DNA of 17,324 nucleotides from Treponema sp. Lineage in GTDB: Bacteria; Spirochaetota; Spirochaetia; Treponematales; Breznakiellaceae. A program made the position numbers and the translations under genes. Positions 6,070 through 13,208 of the stretch are shown in pieces; positions within the stretch are counted from its first letter, which is position 1; each line of letters opens with the position of its first letter. The stretch is from NCBI GenBank assembly GCA_009785545.1, contig WQWD01000014.1:1-17324 (forward strand), given 5' to 3'. A model generated the notes under the pieces. That model was not told the origin of the DNA. It did no database searches and worked only from the letters and a program-made list of their open reading frames with translations.

Positions 6070-6531
6070 ATGAGTGAAGGAATCAAGATAATAGCAAAAA
6101 ACCGCAAAGCATGGCACGATTACTCTGTAGACGAAACCTACGAATGCGGCATAGAGCTTCTTGGAACAGAGGTAAAATCATTCAGAGACGGGAAAATCTC
6201 ATTTCCTGACGCATGGGCGGAAGTTACAGGCGGCGAGGTTTGGCTTCGCTCTCTCAGAGTCGCAGAAAACCCGTTTTCATCGGTTTTTAATCACGACCCT
6301 GACAGAAGAAAACGCTTGCTTCTTCACAAGGACGAAATCAAACGCATAAACCGCAAAGTCGAAGAAAAAGGTTATACCTTAATCCCTCTCATGTTTTATT
6401 TCAAAAGAAGCAGGGTAAAAGTCGAATTAGGCTTGTGCAAAGGCAAAAAAGCGTTTGACAAACGTGCCGGAATACGTGAAAAAGATCTGAAACGTGATGT
6501 AGAGAGGGAATTTCGCAATAAATTGCATTAA
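6070..6531 (+). CDS. smpB: SsrA-binding protein SmpB
   Basis: A 153-residue protein of standard SmpB length. It binds tmRNA and delivers it to stalled ribosomes for trans-translation in the cytoplasm. Recognised features are IAKNRKAWHDYSV, the YECGIELLGTEVKSFRDGKIS block of the OB-fold, the YTLIPLMFYFKRSRVKVELGLCKGKKAFDKR block, and a basic C-terminal tail (REKDLKRDVEREFRNKLH) that mimics part of tmRNA in the decoding centre. The start is the ATG at 6070, 11 bases after the preceding stop with ACAGG upstream, so it probably shares that gene's transcript. The gene ends 14 bases from a convergent gene. The tmRNA gene is not in this window. Confidence 0.97.
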   Translation: MSEGIKIIAKNRKAWHDYSVDETYECGIELLGTEVKSFRDGKISFPDAWAEVTGGEVWLRSLRVAENPFSSVFNHDPDRRKRLLLHKDEIKRINRKVEEKGYTLIPLMFYFKRSRVKVELGLCKGKKAFDKRAGIREKDLKRDVEREFRNKLH

Positions 6532-6545
6532 GATTCGGACAGCTC

Positions 6546-6986
6546 CTATTCACGTGCACGTTTGTCGATAAACTCCAGCATGAAAAGAAATGCGAAGATT
6601 AATAAACCTATACAGATGGCAGTAATTCTGATACTTCGTTCAGGGATATAAGACGGTATTTGAGCGACATATATACTTCCTACGTTTCCCGGAACAGGGT
6701 TGGGGTTAGAAAAACCTACAATTCGGATAAAACGTTCATTTTCATGGCCAAAACCCATTTGTCGGGCATGAACCAGGAGCGTATCACGGTCAAAAAGCAA
6801 ATTATTTCTGGTTTTATCAAGGTCTTCATTAATAAGCACTAATTCTCTGATATTATCCCATTGCTTATCTCTTTCCGATAAAAGATAATTGTACGCCGCC
6901 AAGCCCTTTGGCCCGGCAAAAAGAGAAAAAAGCACATAAACCGCTACCGCAGCCCAAAGGCCGATGAGGTATTTGAAGATTCCCAT
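6546..6986 (-). CDS. Septum formation initiator (FtsB/DivIC)-like protein
   Basis: A 146-residue membrane protein. One helix sits at the N-terminus (about residues 5-25). A predicted coiled coil follows (about 35-65, LLSERDKQWDNIRELVLINEDLDKT), then FDRDTLLVHARQMGFGHENERFIRIVG. This matches the FtsB/DivIC layout in which an ARxLG(Y/F)xxxxE block follows the coil. Such proteins form the FtsB-FtsL-FtsQ complex that activates septal wall synthesis. Unusually, a second hydrophobic segment (about 118-140) lies near the C-terminus, which classical FtsB and DivIC lack, so the topology differs or it is a distant relative. It is convergent to smpB and divergent from the acidic protein gene, sharing the palindrome-rich region 6987-7252. 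The ribosome binding site is weak. Confidence 0.6.
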   Translation of the reverse strand: MGIFKYLIGLWAAVAVYVLFSLFAGPKGLAAYNYLLSERDKQWDNIRELVLINEDLDKTRNNLLFDRDTLLVHARQMGFGHENERFIRIVGFSNPNPVPGNVGSIYVAQIPSYIPERSIRITAICIGLLIFAFLFMLEFIDKRARE

Positions 6987-7033
6987 GGTGCGATTAACGG
7001 CATATTTTCATCGATTCTTTACCCCACCAAACT

Positions 7034-7062
7034 ATAGTCAATTAATTTTATTAATTGACTAT
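7034..7062. repeat. Perfect 13-bp inverted repeat, ATAGTCAATTAAT arms
   Basis: Two perfect 13-base arms (7034-7046 and 7050-7062) with a TTT loop lie in the divergent control region. The left arm is the first half of the unit seen again at 13176-13207. It could be an operator, part of a repeated element, or a bidirectional hairpin; it lacks the GC stem of a terminator. Confidence 0.7.
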
Positions 7063-7078
7063 TTCCGATTGTAAATAC

Positions 7079-7116
7079 TTATTATACAAGGAATTATTCA
7101 ATTCCTTGTATAATAA
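7079..7116. repeat. Perfect 17-bp palindrome
   Basis: Two perfect 17-base arms (7079-7095, TTATTATACAAGGAATT; 7100-7116) are separated by four bases. It lies between the divergent DivIC-like and acidic-protein genes, 32 bases upstream of the -35 at 7148. It is long for a single operator and may form a cruciform or bind a dimeric regulator. Confidence 0.75.
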
Positions 7117-7147
7117 GCAAAATTAAAGGACTATTGTAAAGCTTGCA

Positions 7148-7176
7148 TTGACAAGGGGCATACCATGAGTTAATCT
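7148..7176 (+). promoter_or_regulatory. Possible promoter for the acidic protein operon
   Basis: A perfect TTGACA (7148-7153) is followed after 17 bases by TAATCT (7171-7176). Transcription would begin near 7183, giving a leader of about 70 bases. A clear ribosome binding site AGGGAG (7241-7246) precedes the ATG at 7253. The -10 matches only at its key outer positions. Confidence 0.45.
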
Positions 7177-7252
7177 AATATTATAGAGAAAACTACTGTA
7201 AACGGAAGATTTAACCGATATTAATAAGGATTATTAATCTAGGGAGTGGTTC

Positions 7253-10114
7253 ATGACAAACAAAAAGAAACCTTCAATATATTCAGATCGCGGCGATTTA
7301 GGCTCTACCGAAAACTTGGATGAATACGGAGTATGGGTAAAGAGCGAGCCGCAGGTTATGTCTGAAACAGGTATTTTTGCCGATGCGGCAACTTTGGAGG
7401 AAGCTTCCGAGTCTTTTGATAACGAAAATTTAACATTCGTAGAAGATGATATAATCGACATCAATGCGGCGGTTGAATACAGCACGCCTATCGAAGACGC
7501 TTTCCCTGACGACATCGAAAATATCGACATAGAAGACGAAAAATTGCACACAACATCCGAAATGGACAACATCAACATCGAAGAGTCTTCCGAAGATACG
7601 GAGTATGACGAGTTTGATCTCACGGGTTCAGAAGAATCTTCTGATGAAGAAATTTTAATCGACGACTCTTTTATCGATAACATTGACACAGATGATTTTG
7701 ACTTAGACACACAAGGCAGCGATTTACCGTTAGATGATATAAATATCGACACAGAAGATGATGATCTGCCGGTTGATGATTTTTTAACCGAATCTGAAAA
7801 CGATGAATCAGAAGATTTTAACCTTCCAAACGATGATTTCAGCCTTACCGAAGGCAATGATTTTTCAGATGACGAATTCAACCTCGCAGATGAAGAAGAC
7901 TCAGAGGAAGAAAAAGAAGAAATCACTATCGAAGGTTTTTCCGATGATGACTTCGACATTGTAATCGACGAAAGCGAAGTTATAACAAATAACGATCTGC
8001 CTACTGTAAAAGCAATTGAAAATAACATCGATGTGCAGCAAGATGAAAAAGAAAGCGGGCTCTCCACTCACTTATTAATGAAAATCGCAAATGAGCTTTC
8101 GTCAATAAGGGGAGAATTAAGCGATATCAAAAAAGAATTTTCACAGATACATACCGCTGCTGAAGATAAACAATCAGATGACCGTGCCAGATTCTTCGTT
8201 GAAGAAGATGATGAAACTATTTCTCTTACAGGCGATGAGCTTGACAATATCCTCAACACAACAGAGCAAATTACAGAATCGCAAGAAAACGTTGATGTTG
8301 ACATTGATATTGACAACTTGGATTTCTCCGAAGATCTCAGCGAAACCATCACCGAAGACTTTACAGGTATCACTGACGAAGAGATCAACGAAAATATTGA
8401 CGAAGAGATCATCGAAGAAACTATAAAAGACACCACTGAAGATTTTACCGAAATCGACACAGACATCAATATCGAAGAAGACACTGAAGATGAAGCAATT
8501 GCGCTTACAAGCGATGAACTTGACAACATTCTCAATTCAACAGAACAAATAACAGAAAATTATGAACAGGAAAAATCCGAGGATGACACCGAAGATGAAG
8601 CAATCGCCTTAACAAGCGATGAATTAAATAACATTTTAAGTTCTTCCAGTTATTCGTACGAAGCTTCTCAGGATACATCACAAGATACTGCGCCGCAAAG
8701 CGACGAGTCGGATATTTCGCTTGAAATGCCGACGACAGAACAAACCGAAGACGACGACGATGAAGTAATTGCGCTTACAGGCGATGAACTTGACAGCATT
8801 GTAAACTCCGCCGACTTCACAAGCGAATCAACAGAAACAGATAACATTGAGGACTTCGATATTGACAATATCGGGGACTTCGATACCAGCAATGTCGAAG
8901 ATGTCGATACTGGCAATGTCGAAGATGATGTCGACACTGACAATGCCGAGGACTTCGATACTACCAATGTCGTGGACATTGACATTGACAACATCGGGGA
9001 CTTCAATACTAGCAATGCCGAGGACATTGATATTGACAATATCATGGACATTGATACTAGCAATGTCGAAGACTTCGATACTGGCAATGCCGGGGGCATT
9101 GATATTGACAACATCGGGGACTTCGATACTAGCAATGCCGAGAACATTGATATTGACAATATCATGGACATTGATACTGGCAATGCCGAAGATGTCGATA
9201 TTGTCCATGCCGAGAACATCGACATCGACAATATCGGGGACTTCGATACTAGCAATGTCGAGGACATTGAGTTTTCCGAAGAACCTGTTGACTCCGTTGA
9301 AGTCACAGAAGAAGGTGAAACAGAAGAAATCACTTTTGAAGATGATACATCTGAAGATGTACCTGAAAACATATCTTTAGAAATGCCTGAAAATATCCCT
9401 AATGATTTTGTTGACATTGATGATATTTTTGACACACAGCCGGAAGAACTCCAGCAGTTAATCGAAGAAGGCGCAATGCCAGTTACATCCGCACCAGAAA
9501 ATGCCTCGTATCTTGAAGAAGGTGATGATGATTTGCCTTCTGACAATGCTGCATTGGATTCCGAGCCTGACTGGTCGGAGGGTGATTCCCCTCTTGATTT
9601 GTCAGACGCTGTAATTGACGAACCTGAATTAGAAATCGGAGAAATTGACGAAAATCTTTCAGAGCCGTTTTTTGATGAGCCAGAACTTGAGCTTGATAAC
9701 CTTGACGATCTTGATGATTTATCCATCGACAGTTTTGATGATGTTGAAGACGAGTTATCAGAGACGGCTCCTGAAAATCAAGCGTATGAAACTGAAGCTC
9801 CAGCGCCATTAAGCCAAGTCGCATCTGCGCCTCAAACAGTGCCTCAAGCTCCTGTTGTAATGCAGGCATCGGCAACGCCGGCAACGCCGATGTTGCCGGC
9901 AGCGCCGACAGCGCCGACTTTAGCGGCAAAAGAAAACAAAACGGGTGATGATAGCTTTGCTCTTCCTGTGGAATTAAAATCAGAACTCAGAAGTATTCTA
10001 AGTTATATGGATCAACTTCTTGAATCTCTGCCGGAAGAAAAAATTGAAGAATTCGCAAAGTCTGAGTATTTCAATTCCTACAAGAAATTATTCAAGGATT
10101 TGGGGTTGATATAA
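7253..10114 (+). CDS. Large acidic repeat protein with four FliM/FliY-like motifs
   Basis: A 953-residue protein, extremely rich in Asp and Glu, with no signal peptide or membrane segment, so cytoplasmic. I do not recognise a named family. The first 35 residues (KKKPSIYSDRGDLGS, LDEYGVWVKSEPQ) look conserved. A predicted coiled coil lies at about 267-302 (LLMKIANELSSIRGELSDI). Four copies of a motif I(S/A)LT(S/G)DEL(D/N)xI(L/V)(N/S) lie at residues 323-335, 416-428, 451-463 and 506-518. An octapeptide Asp-rich array covers about 534-670. A Pro/Ala linker (about 850-893) leads to a helical C-terminal domain of about 55 residues (FALPVELKSELRSILSYMD, then a Lys/Phe-rich end). The motif resembles the CheY-binding peptide of FliM/FliY (LSQxEIDALL). 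Together with the Maf-like genes immediately downstream, this suggests a scaffold linked to motility or flagellin modification. The function is inferred only. Confidence 0.85.
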   Translation: MTNKKKPSIYSDRGDLGSTENLDEYGVWVKSEPQVMSETGIFADAATLEEASESFDNENLTFVEDDIIDINAAVEYSTPIEDAFPDDIENIDIEDEKLHTTSEMDNINIEESSEDTEYDEFDLTGSEESSDEEILIDDSFIDNIDTDDFDLDTQGSDLPLDDINIDTEDDDLPVDDFLTESENDESEDFNLPNDDFSLTEGNDFSDDEFNLADEEDSEEEKEEITIEGFSDDDFDIVIDESEVITNNDLPTVKAIENNIDVQQDEKESGLSTHLLMKIANELSSIRGELSDIKKEFSQIHTAAEDKQSDDRARFFVEEDDETISLTGDELDNILNTTEQITESQENVDVDIDIDNLDFSEDLSETITEDFTGITDEEINENIDEEIIEETIKDTTEDFTEIDTDINIEEDTEDEAIALTSDELDNILNSTEQITENYEQEKSEDDTEDEAIALTSDELNNILSSSSYSYEASQDTSQDTAPQSDESDISLEMPTTEQTEDDDDEVIALTGDELDSIVNSADFTSESTETDNIEDFDIDNIGDFDTSNVEDVDTGNVEDDVDTDNAEDFDTTNVVDIDIDNIGDFNTSNAEDIDIDNIMDIDTSNVEDFDTGNAGGIDIDNIGDFDTSNAENIDIDNIMDIDTGNAEDVDIVHAENIDIDNIGDFDTSNVEDIEFSEEPVDSVEVTEEGETEEITFEDDTSEDVPENISLEMPENIPNDFVDIDDIFDTQPEELQQLIEEGAMPVTSAPENASYLEEGDDDLPSDNAALDSEPDWSEGDSPLDLSDAVIDEPELEIGEIDENLSEPFFDEPELELDNLDDLDDLSIDSFDDVEDELSETAPENQAYETEAPAPLSQVASAPQTVPQAPVVMQASATPATPMLPAAPTAPTLAAKENKTGDDSFALPVELKSELRSILSYMDQLLESLPEEKIEEFAKSEYFNSYKKLFKDLGLI
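8852..9262 (+). repeat. 24-bp octapeptide repeats in a 120-bp higher-order array
   Basis: Octapeptides of the form [DN][IFV]D[IT]xN[IVA]x repeat every 24 bases. Five octads form a block that recurs: block starts at 8852, 8975, 9095 and 9215 (the last partial), spaced 123, 120 and 120 bases. The first block carries one extra codon (Asp). The order within a block is IDIDNIG, DFDTSNxE, xIDIDNIM, DIDTxNxE, then a variable fifth unit. Confidence 0.85.
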
Positions 10115-11529
10115 ACACTGCCGTTCATCTTCACTCACGTTATAATCCGCAAGCTGAAGCCGCAAGGTATATTGATTCTCTGAATATAAAACACACGATT
10201 GAGTGTTTTATATTGATCGAGCCGGGATTGGGTTACATAATCCCCGTATTAAAAGAAAAATTTCCCGGCGGCAAAATCATTGTCCTTCATGTTGATAAAG
10301 CTCACTACAATGATAATTGTTATAATTCTCATTGTGCAATTCCCGCACTCTGCTCCGCAGATAAAACTAAAATAAATTTTTTTTTAGAAACCGAAGTTCC
10401 CGATACAGATACCGATAAAATCCGCATAATAGAATGGCGGCCTTCCATGAATTTCTATAAAAAAGAATATGTTAATCTGTTTTCTGAAGTTGTTAATTTT
10501 CTTAAACGTACAGACGCAGGGCGCAGAACAACAAAAGTTTTTGGGACAAGATGGGTTAAAAATTTCTTTAACAATCTGGAAATCGTAAAAAAAAATATCC
10601 TCTACAGGCAGACAAATATTCCTGTTATTGTTACAGGAGCCGGCCCCGGTCTTGAACAGTCGCTTGAATATATCGCCAAAATGCAGGAACACTGCCTTAT
10701 TATCGCAGCTTCTTCATCGTATATGGCGCTCTCATCAAACGGCATTCAGGCGGATATAATAATCGCTACAGACGGAGGCTCTTGGGCACTGAAACATATT
10801 TATCCGGTTTTCAGAAATTCCGCTTTGCCGTTTAACAAAAACGAAAACATATTTGCCGTAAACCTGTGCGCTGCTCTGCCCTCTCAAAATGCAGATACTC
10901 CGTTTTTAATCATGAACGACGGAAGTTTCTGGCAAAGTCTTATTCTTCATGAGCTCGGTATTCCATCCGTTATAATCGGGCAAAAAGGAACAGTAGCGGC
11001 TTGTGGTATAGAACTTGCTTTGCTTCTTTCCAGCGGGAATGTTTACCTTGCGGGAATGGATTTTTCGATCAATGATATAAGAACCCATATAAAGCCGTAT
11101 GCCTTTGATTGTTTTTTTGAGGCACAATCAAATCGTTTTGCGCCATTTTATTCAAAAAGTTTTAAGCGTTCAGGATTATTAAAAGAAGGCGGCAGTTTGA
11201 ACATATACGATAAATGGTTTAAAACACAACTTCAATTATGGCCTAAACGTATTTTTAACATAACAGAAAAAAAACCAGACACACACACGCCGCTTAAAAA
11301 CACAAAAGAAATTTTTAAAACAAAAAATATAAACAGCTCAAATACCTTTTCCAAAAGAGCAAAAGAAACTCTTTTCTCGGCATTAAACAATCCAAAATAC
11401 GCAGACAACGTAACAAGAGAACTTGCCGCTCTTTTATTGCCTGACTTTGAATCGTCAGATGAAACAAAAAACGCATTAAGGAAAACGCTTAAAAATCTCT
11501 TTGAGGATTGGGAAAGGGATAAACAATGA
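10111..11529 (+). CDS. Maf/MptE-like (DUF115) protein, non-canonical start
   Basis: The DUF115 core includes VIVTGAGPGLEQ and IIAASSSYMALSSNGIQADIIIATDGG, matching the nucleotide-binding GAGP(S/G)L block of the MptE-like/Maf family. Maf proteins transfer nonulosonic acids to flagellin in Campylobacter, Helicobacter and Aeromonas. The first standard start codon is the TTG at 10213 (438 residues), but the frame stays open and clearly coding upstream: HLHSRYNPQAEAARYIDSL is the usual N-terminus of such proteins. No ATG, GTG or TTG exists in frame between the stop at 10063-10065 and 10213. I place the start at the ATA at 10111, overlapping the previous TAA and preceded by AAGGA and GGGG; ATT at 10087 or 10090, or a -1 slip on GGGG (10102-10105), are alternatives. 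It overlaps the next gene by ATGA. The start is uncertain, the family is good. Confidence 0.75.
   Translation: MNTAVHLHSRYNPQAEAARYIDSLNIKHTIECFILIEPGLGYIIPVLKEKFPGGKIIVLHVDKAHYNDNCYNSHCAIPALCSADKTKINFFLETEVPDTDTDKIRIIEWRPSMNFYKKEYVNLFSEVVNFLKRTDAGRRTTKVFGTRWVKNFFNNLEIVKKNILYRQTNIPVIVTGAGPGLEQSLEYIAKMQEHCLIIAASSSYMALSSNGIQADIIIATDGGSWALKHIYPVFRNSALPFNKNENIFAVNLCAALPSQNADTPFLIMNDGSFWQSLILHELGIPSVIIGQKGTVAACGIELALLLSSGNVYLAGMDFSINDIRTHIKPYAFDCFFEAQSNRFAPFYSKSFKRSGLLKEGGSLNIYDKWFKTQLQLWPKRIFNITEKKPDTHTPLKNTKEIFKTKNINSSNTFSKRAKETLFSALNNPKYADNVTRELAALLLPDFESSDETKNALRKTLKNLFEDWERDKQ
10183..10214 (+). repeat. Perfect 12-bp hairpin inside the Maf-like gene
   Basis: AATATAAAACAC (10183-10194) and GTGTTTTATATT (10203-10214) pair perfectly around an 8-base loop, ending on the TTG at 10213. 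In RNA it would bury that TTG and its upstream region, which argues against a start there. It could also act as an operator. Confidence 0.65.
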
Positions 11530-13166
11530 ATAAAATACATTATGTTTTTTCACAATCACGCTCAGGAGAAATAGTTCCGGCGCTAAAACTTCCCGGCGGA
11601 TACAAACCTCTTCATTCCATGATTGATCCAAAACGAGAAGCACAGCGCATTGTTTCTGAAACAGCCAACGAGGAGTTTTTAATCTGCCTTGGTCTTGGCG
11701 GAGGTTTTATTCCGCAAGCCATTTTGGAGCTGACACAAAGCCATGTATGCGTTATTGATTTTGACAAAGAAAGCGTTAATCAACTGCTCGCAAACAAAAA
11801 CTATTCATACTTATTAAAAAATGAACGTTTCACCTTACTTATCGATCCTTCCAAAGATGAGATCGAAGCATTTATTCTTGAACATTACAAACCGGCTCTT
11901 TTTGGCGGAATAAAAACAATCCCGCTTCGCGGAAGAATCGAAATCGACAGTGAATTATTCGATTCTGTGATTTCATCAATTAAAGAATCAATTCAAATTG
12001 TTTCAGGCGATTATTCGGTTCAGGCTCATTTTGGAAAATCCATGTTTTCCAATATTATCCGTAACGTAAAAACACTAACAGGCGGACAAACCTTTGGCTT
12101 AAGCCAATTATCGGCAAACAACACAGAGCAAGCGGCGATTATAGCTGCCGGGCCTTCGCTTGACATTCAATTGCCGTCTATTGCCGAATTAAAACAAAAA
12201 GGTGTATTTCTTATCAGCACAGATACGGCATTTCCCGCATTGGATCATTACGGAATAAAACCTGATGTGATAGTTTCGCTTGACTGCCAGCACATTAGTT
12301 TTAATCATTTTGCCTCCTCACAAAACGCCTCGCAAAAACGTTTTTTCCCGTTTGATATTCCCGTAATTATGGATATTACAAGCCCTCCTATTCTTTCTCG
12401 TTTTACATCCAAGCCTGTTTATTTTTGCGGCGGTCATCCGCTTGCAAGATATATCTCGAACACATGGAAGTCTTTGCCGCTTCTTGATACCTCCGGCGCA
12501 AATGTAACTTACGCCTGCCTCTCACTAGCAGATTATCTCAATGTTCGTCACATAACGCTTTTTGGAGCGGATTTTTCATACATAAACAGCCAATCTTACG
12601 CAAGAGGAACATACATTTTTCCCTGGTTTGATAAAAGGCAAAATCGTTTATCATCTTTGGAATCGCTTTTTTCGAAGTTCCTCTTCCGCACTCCCTTCCT
12701 TCCCTCAGAAAACACAAATGGAACGGCATATTACGAAACGTCAACACTTCGTTTGTATCGAAAAAAACTGGAAGAAAAAGCGCAGCTTATACATTCGCAA
12801 ATTACCAGCGCAAAAGGGCCGGGAGCACCTATCTGTTTGCCGTACAAAGAACAATCAACAATGAAGAATGAACAATCAACGAGTAATATTTTAGAAACAA
12901 AGATTGGGAAAGATCAAAAAACAAGCGGGATAGAATTTCTTGCAAAGTACCGAAATGATATTTTGGCACTGCCGCAGGCAAAAGAGAATTCAAACTATCT
13001 AAAACAATTGAACCAAAAAGAAAGGCAGATTTTTACTACTCTGCTGCCTTGTATGGCATGGTTAAGAAAACACCAAAACGAACTAAATCAAATTGAGATC
13101 ATCGAAGAAACAAAGCGGTTTTGCACGAAGGAAATTGAGCGGGTATTGTGCAGTTGTTATATTTAA
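11526..13166 (+). CDS. Second Maf/MptE-like (DUF115) protein
   Basis: A 546-residue cytoplasmic protein. An N-terminal half (about residues 25-185, GGYKPLHSMIDPKREAQRIV, then FLICLGLGGGFIPQAILEL) matches the Maf N-terminal region. The DUF115 core follows: QAAIIAAGPSLDIQLPSI (GPSL at 209-212), ISTDTAFPALDHYGIKPDVIVSLD and HITLFGADFSYINSQSYARG. The GPSL and FGxDFSY motifs are typical of the sugar-nucleotide/diphosphate-handling fold shared with 6-hydroxymethylpterin diphosphokinase MptE. Flagellin glycosylation is the known role of Maf relatives elsewhere; here it is inferred. The C-terminal 130 residues are helical and charged. The ATG overlaps the previous stop as ATGA, indicating translational coupling, and the two paralogues probably act together. 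No terminator follows; a repeated AT-rich unit lies 10-41 bases downstream. Confidence 0.85.
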   Translation: MNKIHYVFSQSRSGEIVPALKLPGGYKPLHSMIDPKREAQRIVSETANEEFLICLGLGGGFIPQAILELTQSHVCVIDFDKESVNQLLANKNYSYLLKNERFTLLIDPSKDEIEAFILEHYKPALFGGIKTIPLRGRIEIDSELFDSVISSIKESIQIVSGDYSVQAHFGKSMFSNIIRNVKTLTGGQTFGLSQLSANNTEQAAIIAAGPSLDIQLPSIAELKQKGVFLISTDTAFPALDHYGIKPDVIVSLDCQHISFNHFASSQNASQKRFFPFDIPVIMDITSPPILSRFTSKPVYFCGGHPLARYISNTWKSLPLLDTSGANVTYACLSLADYLNVRHITLFGADFSYINSQSYARGTYIFPWFDKRQNRLSSLESLFSKFLFRTPFLPSENTNGTAYYETSTLRLYRKKLEEKAQLIHSQITSAKGPGAPICLPYKEQSTMKNEQSTSNILETKIGKDQKTSGIEFLAKYRNDILALPQAKENSNYLKQLNQKERQIFTTLLPCMAWLRKHQNELNQIEIIEETKRFCTKEIERVLCSCYI

Positions 13167-13175
13167 ACTATGTTT

Positions 13176-13207
13176 ATAGTCAATTAATAAAATTAAAGGA
13201 CTATAAT
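13176..13207 (+). repeat. AT-rich repeated unit before rarD, with ribosome binding site
   Basis: The unit runs ATAGTCAATTAAT followed by AAAATTAAAGGACTATAAT. Its two halves also occur at 7034-7046 and 7119-7134, separated there by 72 extra bases. Its core TTAAAGGACTAT occurs a third time at 16359-16370. Here AAAGGA is well placed as ribosome binding site for the ATG at 13209; TATAAT (13202-13207) is too close to serve as that gene's promoter. Confidence 0.65.
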
Positions 13208-13208
13208 C

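Noticed and set aside
8668..9726. Ser-rich minus-strand frames and plus-strand shadow frames across the acidic gene
   Set aside because: Asp/Glu-rich coding DNA gives Ser/Ile-rich reverse frames without stops. The plus-strand frame has a good ribosome binding site and ordered C-terminal domain, so the others are shadows.
13202..13207. TATAAT directly before rarD as its promoter
   Set aside because: It ends one base before the ATG, so transcription would start inside the gene. The adjacent AAAGGA fits as ribosome binding site instead.
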